Positions 9,779-18,553 of a DNA stretch of 40,720 nt are shown piece by piece. Under the pieces are notes generated by a model. The model was not told the DNA's origin. It saw nothing but the letters and a program-made list of their open reading frames with translations, and did not search any database. Position numbers and translations under genes: made by a program. How positions within the stretch are numbered: position 1 is the first letter of the stretch; each line of letters begins with the position of its first letter. This DNA comes from Glycocaulis profundi (GTDB taxonomy: Bacteria; Pseudomonadota; Alphaproteobacteria; Caulobacterales; Maricaulaceae), in NCBI GenBank assembly GCA_007050995.1, contig VJOU01000023.1, positions 1 through 40,720 of the forward strand. Reading direction: 5' to 3'.

Positions 9779-11128
9779 ATGGCGTCAGCCGCCGAACAGT
9801 TCGCCTCCAATCTGAATTTCGGAGCCTTCGCGCGAGCCAAAGAGCTCCAGAAGCGCATCCTGTTCACGCTTTTCGTCCTGATCATCTACCGGGTGGGCAC
9901 CTACATCCCCATGCCGGGCGTGGATCCCGCCCAGTTCGCGGCGGTGTTCCAGCAGCAGCAGGGCGGCATTCTGGGCATGTTCAACGTGTTCTCCGGCGGC
10001 GCCGTGGAACGCATGGCGATCTTCGCCCTGAACGTGATGCCCTACATCTCCGCGTCCATCATCATGCAGCTCATGGCGGCCACCGTGCCCAGCCTGGAGC
10101 GCCTGAAGAAGGAAGGCGGCGAGCAGGGCCGCAAGCAGATCAACCAGTATTCGCGCTATCTCACCGTGGTCCTGGCCGCGCTGCAGGCGTTCGCCATCGC
10201 GGTGGGCATGGAGAGTCCGGATCCGACGACCGGGGCCACCATGGCCATCGATCCGGGCTGGTTCTTCCGCATCACCACCGTGGTCACCCTGGTGGGCGGC
10301 ACCATGATGCTGCTGTGGCTGGGCGAGCAGATCACCGCGCGCGGCGTGGGCAACGGCGTGTCGCTGATCATCTTCGCGGGCATCATCGCGGAAATGCCCC
10401 GGGCGCTGTTCCAGGCGCTCGAGCAGGGCGCGACCGGCGCGCTGCCCGGCGGCGTGATCCTGGTGATGATCGCCCTGATTCTGGTCGTGCTGGTCTTCGT
10501 GGTGTTCATGGAGCGCTCCCAGCGGCGTCTGCTGGTGCAGTATCCCAAACGTCAGGTGGGCAACCGCATGATGGGCGGGGAATCGAGCTTCCTGCCGCTC
10601 AAGCTGAACACCGCGGGTGTGATCCCGGCGATCTTCGCCTCCTCGCTCCTGCTGCTGCCGGCCACGCTGGCGGGCTTCTCCCAGGACGGGCCGGAATGGC
10701 TGATGGCGCTGACCGCGATGCTCGGTCACGGCCAGCCGCTCTTCATCCTGTTCTACGGCGGCATGATCGTGTTCTTCACCTTCTTCTACGTGTCCATCGT
10801 CTTCAATCCCGAGGACACCGCGGACAATCTGAAGAAGTATGGCGGCTTCCTGCCGGGCATCCGTCCGGGCAAGCGGACCGCGGAATACATCGACTACGTG
10901 CTCTCGCGCCTGACGGTGATCGGGGCGGCGTATCTGGCAGCGGTCTGCGTGCTGCCCGAGGTGCTTCGCGCCCAGTATCCGATGATCCCGTTCTACATCG
11001 GGGGCACGGCGCTGCTCATCGTGGTGTCGGTCACGCTCGACACCGTCTCCCAGATCCAGTCCCACCTGCTGGCGCACCAGTATGAGGGCCTGATCAAGAA
11101 GACCAAGCTGAGGGGCCGGAAGCGATGA
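9779..11128 (+). CDS. secY: Protein translocase channel subunit SecY
   Basis: SecY is the core of the SecYEG channel that moves proteins across, or inserts them into, the inner membrane. The 449-residue protein shows ten predicted transmembrane helices, starting near residue 22 (ILFTLFVLIIYRVGTYIPMPG), and the plug region FNVFSGGAVERM. It also has the cytosolic loops needed for SecA and ribosome binding (RRLLVQYPKRQVG) and the C-terminal NLKKYGGFLPGIRPGKRT motif. Its TGA overlaps the adk ATG by 4 bp, a common arrangement in proteobacteria and Gram-positives. Confidence 0.98.
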   Translation: MASAAEQFASNLNFGAFARAKELQKRILFTLFVLIIYRVGTYIPMPGVDPAQFAAVFQQQQGGILGMFNVFSGGAVERMAIFALNVMPYISASIIMQLMAATVPSLERLKKEGGEQGRKQINQYSRYLTVVLAALQAFAIAVGMESPDPTTGATMAIDPGWFFRITTVVTLVGGTMMLLWLGEQITARGVGNGVSLIIFAGIIAEMPRALFQALEQGATGALPGGVILVMIALILVVLVFVVFMERSQRRLLVQYPKRQVGNRMMGGESSFLPLKLNTAGVIPAIFASSLLLLPATLAGFSQDGPEWLMALTAMLGHGQPLFILFYGGMIVFFTFFYVSIVFNPEDTADNLKKYGGFLPGIRPGKRTAEYIDYVLSRLTVIGAAYLAAVCVLPEVLRAQYPMIPFYIGGTALLIVVSVTLDTVSQIQSHLLAHQYEGLIKKTKLRGRKR

Positions 11129-11688
11129 ACATCGTCCTGTTCGGCCCTCCCGGCGCGGGCAAGGGCACCCAGGCCAAGCGCCTGGTCTCCGGCCGCGGCT
11201 GGGTCCAGCTGTCCACCGGCGACATGCTGCGCGACGCGCGCAAGGCGGGCACCGAGCTCGGCCGGCGCGTGGCGGACATCATGGACCGGGGCGATCTGGT
11301 CTCCGACGAGATCGTGATCGCACTGATCGCCGAGCGTCTGCCCGAGGCCGAGGCCGCGGGCGGAGCCATCTTCGACGGCTTCCCGCGCACCGTGGCCCAG
11401 GCCGAGGCGCTCGATTCGCTGCTCGAAGGCCGCGGCCAGAAGATCGACACGGTGGTGCGTCTGGTGGTCGACCAGGACGAGCTGGTCGCCCGCATGGAGA
11501 AGCGCGCCGCCGAAGAGGGCCGGGCCGACGACACGGTGGACGCCTTCAAGGTCCGCCTGAAGAACTACAACGACCAGACCGCTCCGCTCATCCCGTTCTA
11601 CGCCGCCCAAGGCAAGATCGCGGACGTGGACGGCATGGGCGGGATGGACGACGTGTCCGCCCGCATCGCCGAGGCTCTGGACGACTGA
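11125..11688 (+). CDS. adk: Adenylate kinase
   Basis: Catalyses ATP + AMP = 2 ADP in the cytosol. The 187-residue protein has the P-loop GPPGAGKGT at residues 7-15, the AMP-binding STGDMLRDA segment and the FDGFPRTVAQAEALD motif. The lid is short (EEGRADDTVDAFKVRLKNY), so this is the short-type enzyme without a zinc-binding lid, as in many alphaproteobacteria. It is translationally coupled to secY through ATGA. Confidence 0.98.
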   Translation: MNIVLFGPPGAGKGTQAKRLVSGRGWVQLSTGDMLRDARKAGTELGRRVADIMDRGDLVSDEIVIALIAERLPEAEAAGGAIFDGFPRTVAQAEALDSLLEGRGQKIDTVVRLVVDQDELVARMEKRAAEEGRADDTVDAFKVRLKNYNDQTAPLIPFYAAQGKIADVDGMGGMDDVSARIAEALDD

Positions 11689-11700
11689 AGACGGGCGAGG

Positions 11701-11720
11701 GGGCGTCTGACGCGCCCTTT
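11701..11720 (+). terminator. Weak terminator-like hairpin after adk
   Basis: GGGCG (11701-11705) can pair with CGCCC (11713-11717) around a 7-nt loop, and three T follow. The stem is short, so it is a weak or partial stop. Its position 12 bp after the adk stop and before the rpsM promoter fits a boundary between the secY-adk and rpsM-rplQ transcription units. Confidence 0.4.
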
Positions 11721-11754
11721 CGCAGTGGAACAAGCCATTGGGCGCACTGACCGG

Positions 11755-11790
11755 TTGACGGACGGGGCGCTCAGACTATAAGAAGCGCCC
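11755..11790 (+). promoter_or_regulatory. Sigma70-type promoter for rpsM-rpsK-rpoA-rplQ, with flanking inverted repeat
   Basis: TTGACG (11755-11760) and TATAAG (11777-11782) are separated by 16 bp and closely match the -35 and -10 consensus. A perfect 7-bp inverted repeat, GGGCGCT (11765-11771) and AGCGCCC (11784-11790), brackets the -10 box and the likely start of transcription. The predicted start near 11789 leaves a leader of about 105 nt before rpsM. Whether the repeat is an operator is not known. Confidence 0.7.
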
Positions 11791-11818
11791 TTCGCTCAAA
11801 GGGGCCGGAACAGCCTTC

Positions 11819-11843
11819 GGCGTGCCTGAATTCCAGGCGCGCC
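11819..11843 (+). promoter_or_regulatory. Leader hairpin upstream of rpsM
   Basis: A 10-bp stem with one G-U pair joins 11819-11828 (GGCGTGCCTG) to 11834-11843 (CAGGCGCGCC) around a 5-nt loop. It lies in the predicted 5' leader between the promoter and the AAGGAG site of rpsM. In E. coli the alpha-operon leader binds S4. Here no rpsD lies in the cluster, so the ligand, if any, is open. Confidence 0.5.
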
Positions 11844-11894
11844 TCGCGGTTTCGGAGCACCGGGCAAGCGGCACGTAGGATAAGGAGTAGGGTT

Positions 11895-12263
11895 GTGGCC
11901 CGCATCGCAGGCGTCAACATTCCGACGAACAAGCGCGTGGAAATCGCGCTGCGCTATATTCACGGCATCGGCCCGGCCATGGCTCGCGAGATCTGCGAGA
12001 AGGTGGGGATCGCCTCTGAGAAGCGCGTGAACCAGCTCACCGACGCCGAGGTCCTGCAGATCCGCGAGACCATCGACGCGGGTTACTCGGTCGAAGGCGA
12101 TCTGCGCCGCGAGACCGCGGTGAACGTGAAGCGCCTGATGGACCTGGGCTGCTATCGCGGCCTGCGTCACCGCCGCGGCCTGCCCGTGCGCGGCCAGCGC
12201 ACCCACACCAACGCCCGGACCCGCAAGGGCCCGGCGAAGCCGATCGCCGGCAAGAAGAAGTAA
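11895..12263 (+). CDS. rpsM: 30S ribosomal protein S13
   Basis: A 122-residue S13 with [18 protein letters not shown] at the N-terminus, a helix-two-turn-helix core, and the basic tail [19 protein letters not shown] that contacts P-site tRNA. The start codon is GTG, preceded by AAGGAG at 11882-11887; no ATG gives the family N-terminus. It is the first gene after the promoter at 11755. Confidence 0.98.
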   Translation: MARIAGVNIPTNKRVEIALRYIHGIGPAMAREICEKVGIASEKRVNQLTDAEVLQIRETIDAGYSVEGDLRRETAVNVKRLMDLGCYRGLRHRRGLPVRGQRTHTNARTRKGPAKPIAGKKK

Positions 12264-12275
12264 GGACCAGGGACC

Positions 12276-12665
12276 ATGGCCAAGGAACAGACCCGCGTCC
12301 GTCGCCGCGAGCGGAAGAACATCACCTCCGGCGTCGCCCATGTGAACGCCAGCTTCAACAACACCATGATCACCATCGCCGACGCGCAGGGGAACGCCAT
12401 CTCCTGGTCGTCCGCTGGCGCGATGGGCTTCAAGGGTTCGCGCAAGTCGACCCCCTACGCCGCGCAGATGGCCGCCGAAGACGCGGGCCGCAAGGCGCAG
12501 GAGCACGGCATGAAGACCCTCGAGGTCAAGGTGTCGGGCCCCGGTTCGGGCCGCGAGTCCGCGCTGCGCGCCCTGCAATCGGTCGGGTTCACCATCACGA
12601 CCATCCAGGACGTGACCGCGATCCCGCACAATGGCTGCCGTCCGCCCAAGCGCCGCCGCGTGTAG
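12276..12665 (+). CDS. rpsK: 30S ribosomal protein S11
   Basis: A 129-residue S11 with the [19 protein letters not shown] core and the C-terminal [21 protein letters not shown] signature. It lies on the 30S platform near the E site and the anti-Shine-Dalgarno helix. It is followed by a hairpin and rpoA. Confidence 0.98.
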   Translation: MAKEQTRVRRRERKNITSGVAHVNASFNNTMITIADAQGNAISWSSAGAMGFKGSRKSTPYAAQMAAEDAGRKAQEHGMKTLEVKVSGPGSGRESALRALQSVGFTITTIQDVTAIPHNGCRPPKRRRV

Positions 12666-12695
12666 GCAGCGGCGTACAGCCGATTGATTTCCTGC

Positions 12696-12725
12696 GCGCG
12701 CCGGCTCTCACCCAGCCCGGCGCGC
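12696..12725 (+). promoter_or_regulatory. 9-bp hairpin just upstream of rpoA
   Basis: GCGCGCCGG (12696-12704) pairs perfectly with CCGGCGCGC (12717-12725) around a 12-nt loop. It ends about 10 bp before the rpoA ribosome binding site. With no T run it is unlikely to terminate. It may set RNA stability or translation of rpoA relative to the ribosomal genes, which are needed in different amounts. Confidence 0.45.
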
Positions 12726-12747
12726 CACATGCTTGAAGGGAAGTTCC

Positions 12748-13767
12748 GTGATCGAGAAAAACTGGCAGGAGCTTATCCGTCCGATGAAGCCTGAGATTCA
12801 GGCGGGCCACGACGCCTCGCGTCAGGCCAAGATCGTCGCCGAGCCGCTCGAGCGCGGCTTCGGCATGACGCTTGGCAACGCGCTGCGCCGGGTTCTGCTG
12901 TCCTCGCTTCAGGGCGCGGCCGTGACCGCCGTGCAGATCGACGGCGTCGTGCACGAGTTCTCTTCGATCCCGGGCGTCCGCGAGGACGTGACCGACATCG
13001 TCCTGAACATCAAGCAGATCGCCCTGCGCATGCACGCCGAAGGCCCCAAGCGTCTGGTCCTGAAAAAGACCGGTCCGGGCGTGGTCACCGCCGGCGACAT
13101 CGAAGAGACCGCCGACATCGAGGTGATCAACAAGGATCACGTCATCTGCACCCTGGACGAGGGCGCGTCGGTCCGCTTCGTGCTGACCGTCAACACCGGC
13201 AAGGGCTACGTCCCCGCCGAGCGCAACCGTCCTGAGGACGCGCCCATCGGCTACATCGCCGTTGACGCGCTCTACAGCCCGGTCAAGCGCGTGGCCTACC
13301 GCGTGGAGAACACCCGCGAAGGCCAGGTGCTGGACTATGACAAGCTGACGCTGGACATCGAGACCAACGGCGCGGTGACCCCTGAGGATTCCGTGGCCTA
13401 CGCCGCGCGCATCCTGCAGGACCAGTTCCAGATCTTCGTGAACTTCGACGAGCCTTCCGAGGCGCGCGGCCCCGAAGACGACACCCCGGACCTGGACTTC
13501 AACCCGGCCCTCCTGAAAAAGGTGGACGAGCTGGAGCTGTCGGTCCGTTCGGCGAACTGCCTGAAGAACGACAACATCGTCTATATCGGCGACCTGATTC
13601 AGAAGTCCGAGTCGGAAATGCTCCGCACCCCGAACTTCGGCCGCAAGTCGCTGAACGAAATCAAGGAAGTTCTCGCTCAGATGGGTCTGCATCTGGGCAT
13701 GGAGGCCCCGAACTGGCCGCCGGAGAACATCGAGGAACTGGCCAAGAAATACGAGGATCAGATCTAG
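12748..13767 (+). CDS. rpoA: DNA-directed RNA polymerase subunit alpha
   Basis: The alpha subunit dimerises to nucleate RNA polymerase. The N-terminal domain (about residues 1-230) carries [20 protein letters not shown]. The C-terminal domain (about 250-325), with [20 protein letters not shown] and [16 protein letters not shown], binds UP elements and activators. I start at the GTG at 12748 (GAAGGGA site about 7 bp upstream), which gives the typical N-terminus [12 protein letters not shown] and 339 residues. An in-frame TTG at 12733 would add five residues but lacks a ribosome binding site. Confidence 0.97.
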   Translation: MIEKNWQELIRPMKPEIQAGHDASRQAKIVAEPLERGFGMTLGNALRRVLLSSLQGAAVTAVQIDGVVHEFSSIPGVREDVTDIVLNIKQIALRMHAEGPKRLVLKKTGPGVVTAGDIEETADIEVINKDHVICTLDEGASVRFVLTVNTGKGYVPAERNRPEDAPIGYIAVDALYSPVKRVAYRVENTREGQVLDYDKLTLDIETNGAVTPEDSVAYAARILQDQFQIFVNFDEPSEARGPEDDTPDLDFNPALLKKVDELELSVRSANCLKNDNIVYIGDLIQKSESEMLRTPNFGRKSLNEIKEVLAQMGLHLGMEAPNWPPENIEELAKKYEDQI

Positions 13768-13816
13768 GTCGGCTCGCCGCGAGGCGCCCCGAAACCTGGT
13801 CTAGAGGAGACATCCC

Positions 13817-14236
13817 ATGCGTCACGGCAACGCCCACCGCAAGCTGAACCGCACCGCTTCGCACCGCAAGGCGATGCTTGCCAACATGGCGGCCTCGCTG
13901 ATCGAGCACGAGCAGATCGTCACGACCCTGCCCAAGGCGAAGGAGCTCAAGCCCTTCATGGACAAGCTCGTGACCCTGGCGAAAAAGGGCGACCTGCATT
14001 CGCGCCGCCTGGCGGTGTCGAAGATCCGCAACAAGGATCAGGTCGCCAAGCTCTTCGCCACGCTCGGCCCGCGCTATGAAGAGCGCAGCGGCGGCTACAC
14101 CCGCGTGCTCAAGGCCGGCTTCCGTTACGGCGACAACGCGCCGATGGCGGTCATCGAGCTGGTCGACCGCGATCCCGAAGCCAAGGGCGCCGTCGACCGC
14201 GCCCGTCTGGCCGAGGAGGCCGGCGCGGAGGATTGA
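13817..14236 (+). CDS. rplQ: 50S ribosomal protein L17
   Basis: A 139-residue L17 beginning [20 protein letters not shown] and containing [22 protein letters not shown]17 lies near the tunnel exit. Its C-terminal [25 protein letters not shown] is standard and is followed by a short Ala/Glu-rich tail. It is the last gene of the alpha cluster and is followed by a strong terminator. Confidence 0.98.
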   Translation: MRHGNAHRKLNRTASHRKAMLANMAASLIEHEQIVTTLPKAKELKPFMDKLVTLAKKGDLHSRRLAVSKIRNKDQVAKLFATLGPRYEERSGGYTRVLKAGFRYGDNAPMAVIELVDRDPEAKGAVDRARLAEEAGAED

Positions 14237-14262
14237 TCCTCCCGCCCGCCCGCGAGACACTG

Positions 14263-14291
14263 AAAAGCCGCGCCCCCGGGCGCGGCTTTTT
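14263..14291 (+). terminator. Rho-independent terminator after rplQ
   Basis: GCCGCGCC (14267-14274) pairs with GGCGCGGC (14279-14286) around CCCG. The stem is preceded by AAAA, which can extend it, and followed by TTTTT (14287-14291). This is a strong, partly symmetric terminator that closes the ribosomal run. Confidence 0.93.
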
Positions 14292-14401
14292 CGTTGTCCA
14301 ACTGACGGAAGTTTCATCCGGTCAGCCTCTGTTCAGCCACGATGTGTTCGCCTAAATCCGATCCCACTCGACCTTCCACATCGAACTAGAGGCGATGATC
14401 G

Positions 14402-15814
14402 ATGATGCTCAAGGCCGCAAGCCCCGTCCTGGCCGCCCTGATCCTGGGCGTGTCCGCCCTGGCGTTCGCGAACGCGCAGGACCGCGCCGTGCCGCGCGCC
14501 CAGTCCGAGGTCCAGCTCTCCTTCGCGCCCGTGGTGCGCGAGGCCGCCCCCGCGGTGGTCAACGTGTATTCGCGCCGCGTGGTGCAGACCCGCTCACCCT
14601 TCTCCGGCGACCCGTTCTTCGAGCGCTTCTTCGGCGGCGGGGGTGGGGGCATGCCCCGCTCGCGCGAGGTCAACTCGCTGGGTTCGGGGGTGATTCTGGA
14701 CGGCTCGGGCCTGATCGTGACCAACAACCACGTGGTCGCCGAGGCCCAGGAGCTGCGCGTCATCCTCAATGACGGGCGCGAGTTCGACGCCGAGCTGGCG
14801 CTGGCCGACGAGCGCACCGATCTGGCCGTGCTGCGCATCGACGCGGGAGGCCGCCTGCCCACGCTGGACTACGACCTGTCGGGCCGGGCGGAGGTGGGCG
14901 ATCTGGTGCTGGCCATCGGCAACCCGTTCGGGGTGGGCCAGACGGTGACCTCCGGCATCGTCTCGGCGCTGGCGCGCACGGACGTGGGCATCACCGACTA
15001 CGCCTTCTTCATCCAGACCGACGCGGCCATCAATCCGGGCAATTCGGGCGGCGCGCTCGTGAACATGGATGGCGAGCTTCTGGGCATCAACACGGCCATC
15101 TTCTCGCGCTCGGGCGGCAGCCAGGGCATCGGCTTCGCCATTCCCGCCGAGATGGTGCGCCAGGTGGTCGAAGCCGCCCGCGCGGGCGAGGAGATCGTCC
15201 GGCCCTGGCTGGGCGCCCGGCTCCAGCCCGTGACCAGCGACATCGCCCGCTCGATGGGGCTGGAACGGCCCCGCGGCGCGCTCGTGGCCGACATCTACAG
15301 CGACGGCCCCGCCGAGAGCGGCGGCCTGCGTCAGGGCGATGTGATCACCGCGGTCGACGGAACCGAGGTGGTCAACGAGGCCGCCGTGCGTTTCCGCCTC
15401 GCCACGCGCAATCTGGGGGAACGCGCCGAACTGACCGTTCTGCGCGACGGCAGCGAACGCACCGTGACCGTGCGCGCCGAGGCGCCCCCGGGCGATCCCG
15501 AAGGCGTGACCGCCCAGGTCAGCGGCGCCAACCCGTTACAGGGCGCGGAGGTCGTCGAACTCTCCCCCGCCTTCAACGAGCGCAACGGCATCGACCCGCT
15601 GATGAGCGGCGTGCTGATCCGCACCATGGGACGGCGCTCGGCGGCGGCGTATTACGGCTTCCAGCCCGGAGACCGCATCCTGTCGGTGGCAGGCCGCGAC
15701 GTGGCCAGCATTCCCGATCTGCTCGAGGTGCTGACCGACAACGACAATGCTCGAGAATGGCCCGTCGAGATAGACCGGCGGGGCGAGCGCCATTCGCGGA
15801 CGCTCAGGATCTAG
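14402..15814 (+). CDS. HtrA/DegP-family periplasmic serine protease
   Basis: A 470-residue HtrA-type protease that degrades or refolds damaged envelope proteins. A signal peptide covers about residues 1-26 (SPVLAALILGVSALAFANA). The trypsin-like domain has the catalytic triad His110 (TNNHVV), Asp140 (ERTDLAVL) and Ser215 (NPGNSGGAL). Two PDZ domains follow at about 255-355 and 375-470. A glycine-rich stretch (FFGGGGGGMPRS) is typical of the DegP LA-loop region. It is monocistronic, directly after the rplQ terminator. I cannot assign it to DegP, DegQ or DegS with certainty; two PDZ domains and a signal peptide speak against DegS. Confidence 0.93.
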   Translation: MMLKAASPVLAALILGVSALAFANAQDRAVPRAQSEVQLSFAPVVREAAPAVVNVYSRRVVQTRSPFSGDPFFERFFGGGGGGMPRSREVNSLGSGVILDGSGLIVTNNHVVAEAQELRVILNDGREFDAELALADERTDLAVLRIDAGGRLPTLDYDLSGRAEVGDLVLAIGNPFGVGQTVTSGIVSALARTDVGITDYAFFIQTDAAINPGNSGGALVNMDGELLGINTAIFSRSGGSQGIGFAIPAEMVRQVVEAARAGEEIVRPWLGARLQPVTSDIARSMGLERPRGALVADIYSDGPAESGGLRQGDVITAVDGTEVVNEAAVRFRLATRNLGERAELTVLRDGSERTVTVRAEAPPGDPEGVTAQVSGANPLQGAEVVELSPAFNERNGIDPLMSGVLIRTMGRRSAAAYYGFQPGDRILSVAGRDVASIPDLLEVLTDNDNAREWPVEIDRRGERHSRTLRI

Positions 15815-15975
15815 ATGACGCTGCAGGTCTTCCGGGATATGGCTTGGTCCGCGCAAAAGTGAAAGAAATCGTGTCGGGGGGTGTGCCGACGACTTTGACA
15901 GGTTAAGGTTTTGCCGCTTCTCTGGAGTCATATACCGATCACTGCAAGGGGACGCCGGAGATCCGGCGGATTTTC

Positions 15976-16305
15976 ATGTTGAAATTGAACGTTCTGGGCG
16001 CGGGCTTCGCCGCGATTGTTCTGGCTGGGTGCGCGACCACCGATTCCGAGGAGAGGTTGGCGCGTCAGATCGCCGAGCAGGAGACTCTCGTCGCCGAATA
16101 CACCGCCCTGTCTGAAGGCGAAATCGGCGAGGAGGCCAATGACGGTCGCATCTGCCGCATGTCGGGCATCACCGGGACCCGCGTGCGCAACACCCGGGTC
16201 TGCCGCACGCCTGAAGAGTGGCGCTTTCTGGCCAACCGGGCCGATCAAGACCACCGCACTCTTCTTCAGGGTTATGCCCAACACACCAGCAGGGATGAGG
16301 GCTGA
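15976..16305 (+). CDS. Small lipoprotein, function unknown
   Basis: This 109-residue protein has a lipoprotein signal ending in the lipobox LAGC with Cys19. The mature part begins with a Glu-rich helical segment (EERLARQIAEQETLVAEY) and ends with a conserved-looking CRMSGITGTRVRNTRVCRTPEEW stretch holding two cysteines. Small alphaproteobacterial envelope proteins with a similar TG[ST]R...VC.T..EW pattern are common, but I know of no defined function. It follows the protease gene by 160 bp in the same direction and is probably separately transcribed. Confidence 0.8.
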   Translation: MLKLNVLGAGFAAIVLAGCATTDSEERLARQIAEQETLVAEYTALSEGEIGEEANDGRICRMSGITGTRVRNTRVCRTPEEWRFLANRADQDHRTLLQGYAQHTSRDEG

Positions 16306-16311
16306 CGCCTT

Positions 16312-16345
16312 TCGCCTCGCCCCGCCGCAAGCGCGGGTGAGGCGA
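16312..16345. terminator. Hairpin between convergent lipoprotein and DUF805 genes
   Basis: TCGCCTC (16312-16318) pairs with GAGGCGA (16339-16345), and inside it CCCGC (16321-16325) pairs with GCGGG (16333-16337), giving a two-part stem with a 7-nt loop. No T run is present on either strand. Its place in the 73-bp gap between two convergent stop codons suggests a transcription end or 3'-end protection. Confidence 0.5.
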
Positions 16346-16378
16346 TGCTCCGCTTGAGGCTGGCCGCCGATCCAGCCG

Positions 16379-16981
16379 TCAGGCCCGCGCGCCGCGCCGT
16401 CCGAATGCGGCGCGGCCGCTCGCCTGCATGGGAGGGTTCCGCCGCCGTCCCTCGCCCGGCTCCGGACCGTCGTCATAAAGCATGTCCTGAGCGGCCAGAC
16501 GGTCGAGATCGGGCGTGAGCGCGTAAGACGGGCTGCGCTCGCCTCCCGGCGGGGGTCCGTGCTCGTTTGATCGCGGCTCGCCCGGCAGCAGATAGCACCG
16601 GGCCAGAACCCACAGCGCCAGCGCGGCGCTGATCGCGAACGTCATCACCATGAGAAGCGGCGGCGCGGCGTATGGATCGGCCCACAGCGCAGCCGTGGCC
16701 AGGCCCGACGCCGTCGCGATCCCGAGCGCGATTGCGCCGATCAGCACCCACCAGCCCGTCATGCCATGATCGTGATAACGCTTGACCGACACCGCGATGG
16801 ACGGCCAGGCCAGCGCGAAACCGAGCAGGGCGGTGACCGGCCCCGTCTCCTCCGGCGCGGTTGCGAACGCCACGATGTCGATGACGGCGGCGAACACGTT
16901 CGCGATGAACACGGGCAGCAGGTACCAGAACCAGAACTGGCCCAGCGACACGCGACCGAATGGCGAGAACAGAAATCCCAT
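16379..16981 (-). CDS. DUF805 family membrane protein
   Basis: About 200 residues with four or so transmembrane helices and the DUF805 landmarks: FSPFGRVSLGQFWFW at the N-terminus, VKRYHDHGMTGWW mid-protein and the LPGEPRSNEHGPPP motif after the last helix. The function of DUF805 proteins is unknown. The C-terminal 45 residues are polar and probably cytosolic. I start at the ATG at 16981, which places the N-terminus directly before the family motif; ATG codons at 16993 and 17008 are alternatives. It is divergent from rarA. Confidence 0.85.
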   Translation of the reverse strand: MGFLFSPFGRVSLGQFWFWYLLPVFIANVFAAVIDIVAFATAPEETGPVTALLGFALAWPSIAVSVKRYHDHGMTGWWVLIGAIALGIATASGLATAALWADPYAAPPLLMVMTFAISAALALWVLARCYLLPGEPRSNEHGPPPGGERSPSYALTPDLDRLAAQDMLYDDGPEPGEGRRRNPPMQASGRAAFGRRGARA

Positions 16982-17112
16982 GCGCCGCCCCATTCCGACG
17001 TCAGGCATGAGAAACGCATTCAGTGAATAAATCGGTAACCATGATCGGCAAAGGCACGCCGCCGCGCCCGGCCATTGCCGCCCGCCGCGCGCCTGCGCCA
17101 TAGTCCCCCGCG

Positions 17113-18423
17113 ATGAGCGACCTGTTCCAATCCGCCGGGCTCGAGCAGGGCGCGCCGCGCCCGCTGGCCGACCGGCTGCGCCCGAAAACCCTCGACGAGG
17201 TTGTGGGGCAGGACCATCTGCTCGGTCCTGAAGGCCCGCTGGGCCGGATGATCGCCCAGAAGCGGCTCAGCTCGATCATCCTGTGGGGGCCGCCCGGCGT
17301 GGGCAAGACGACCATCGCCCGGCTGCTGGCGGACGGAGCGGGGCTGGAGTTCGACCCCATCTCGGCGGTGTTCTCAGGTGTCGCGGACCTCAAGAAGGCC
17401 TTCGACCGGGCCCGCGCCCGCCGCGCGGCGGGGCGCGGCACGCTTTTGTTCGTGGACGAGATCCACCGCTTCAACCGCGCCCAGCAGGACGGCTTCCTGC
17501 CCGTGGCCGAGGAGGGGATCATCACCCTGGTCGGCGCGACCACCGAGAACCCCAGCTTCGAGCTGAACGCCGCGCTGCTCTCGCGCTGTCAGGTCATGGT
17601 GCTCAAGCGTCTCGACCATGCCGCGATGGAGCTGCTGCTGGCCCGCGCAGAGGCCGAGGAGGGCCGGGAGCTGCCGCTGACGCCCGAGGCGCGCGAAGGC
17701 CTGATCGCCATGGCGGACGGGGACGGGCGCTATATTCTGAACCTGGCCGAGGAGGCGCTGGCGCTCGACCCGCCCGCCCCGCTCACACCCGCCGATCTCG
17801 CCCGCATGCTCCAGAAGCGCGCGCCGGTCTACGACAAGGACCGCGAGGAGCACTACAACCTGATCAGCGCGCTGCATAAATCGGTGCGCGGGTCGGACCC
17901 GGATGCGGCGCTCTACTGGCTGGCGCGCATGCTGGCGGGCGGGGAAGACCCGCTCTATCTGGCCCGCCGGATCGTGCGCATGGCCAACGAGGACATCGGA
18001 CTGGCCGACCCGACCGCCGTCCACGCCGCGCTGGCGGCCAAGGACGTGTACGATTTTCTCGGGTCGCCTGAGGGCGAGCTGGCGCTGGCCCAGGCGGTGG
18101 TCCATCTCGCCGCCGCGCCCAAGTCCAACGCCGTCTATGTCGCGTGGAAGGCGGCTATGCGCTCAGCCCGCGAGACCGGCTCGCTGATGCCCCCCAAGCA
18201 CATCCTGAACGCCCCCACCAAGCTGATGAAATCCGAAGGCTACGGGAAGGGCTATGAATACGACCACGACGCGGAAGGCGGCGTGTCGGGCCAGGACTAT
18301 TTCCCCGAAGAGATGAAAGACCGCCCCCGCTTCTACGACCCCAAGCCCGTGGGCCGCGAAGCCGCGATCAAGGAGCGTCTGGAGGCGTGGGGGAAAATCA
18401 GGACGACGCGGCGGGGCGGGTAA
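17113..18423 (+). CDS. rarA: Replication-associated recombination protein RarA (MgsA)
   Basis: An AAA+ ATPase of the clamp-loader/RuvB group that acts at stalled replication forks and on single-strand gaps. The 436-residue protein has Walker A GPPGVGKT at residues 59-66, Walker B LLFVDEIH (Asp115, Glu116), and sensor 1 GATTENPSFELN. The C-terminal tetramerisation region carries KSVRGSDPDAALYWLARML and the YDHD near residue 380, all typical of RarA/WRNIP1. It appears to be transcribed alone; a hairpin follows 37 bp after the stop. Confidence 0.97.
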   Translation: MSDLFQSAGLEQGAPRPLADRLRPKTLDEVVGQDHLLGPEGPLGRMIAQKRLSSIILWGPPGVGKTTIARLLADGAGLEFDPISAVFSGVADLKKAFDRARARRAAGRGTLLFVDEIHRFNRAQQDGFLPVAEEGIITLVGATTENPSFELNAALLSRCQVMVLKRLDHAAMELLLARAEAEEGRELPLTPEAREGLIAMADGDGRYILNLAEEALALDPPAPLTPADLARMLQKRAPVYDKDREEHYNLISALHKSVRGSDPDAALYWLARMLAGGEDPLYLARRIVRMANEDIGLADPTAVHAALAAKDVYDFLGSPEGELALAQAVVHLAAAPKSNAVYVAWKAAMRSARETGSLMPPKHILNAPTKLMKSEGYGKGYEYDHDAEGGVSGQDYFPEEMKDRPRFYDPKPVGREAAIKERLEAWGKIRTTRRGG

Positions 18424-18459
18424 TGATTGCTATGGCCTTTCTGGGCCGGCCCGCACTCA

Positions 18460-18486
18460 CCCGCAAAGCTTAGAAAGTTTTGCGGG
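18460..18486 (+). terminator. Hairpin downstream of rarA
   Basis: CCCGCAAAGCT (18460-18470) pairs with AGTTTTGCGGG (18476-18486) through 11 pairs including one G-U, with loop TAGAA. No T tract follows, so termination efficiency is uncertain. It may mark the end of the rarA transcript or lie in the leader of the next gene. A run of eight C (18507-18514) sits between it and the SatD-family gene. Confidence 0.5.
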
Positions 18487-18553
18487 CGTCGCTTGCTGAC
18501 CGAGAGCCCCCCCCTTAAGACTCGGGTAACGGATATGATCAGGAGGAGCGTCT

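Noticed and set aside
18534-18539. TATGAT as a -10 box for the SatD-family gene
   Set aside because: Transcription would start after or inside the AGGAGG site at 18541-18546, and no -35 box lies at the right distance. It would leave no usable ribosome binding site.
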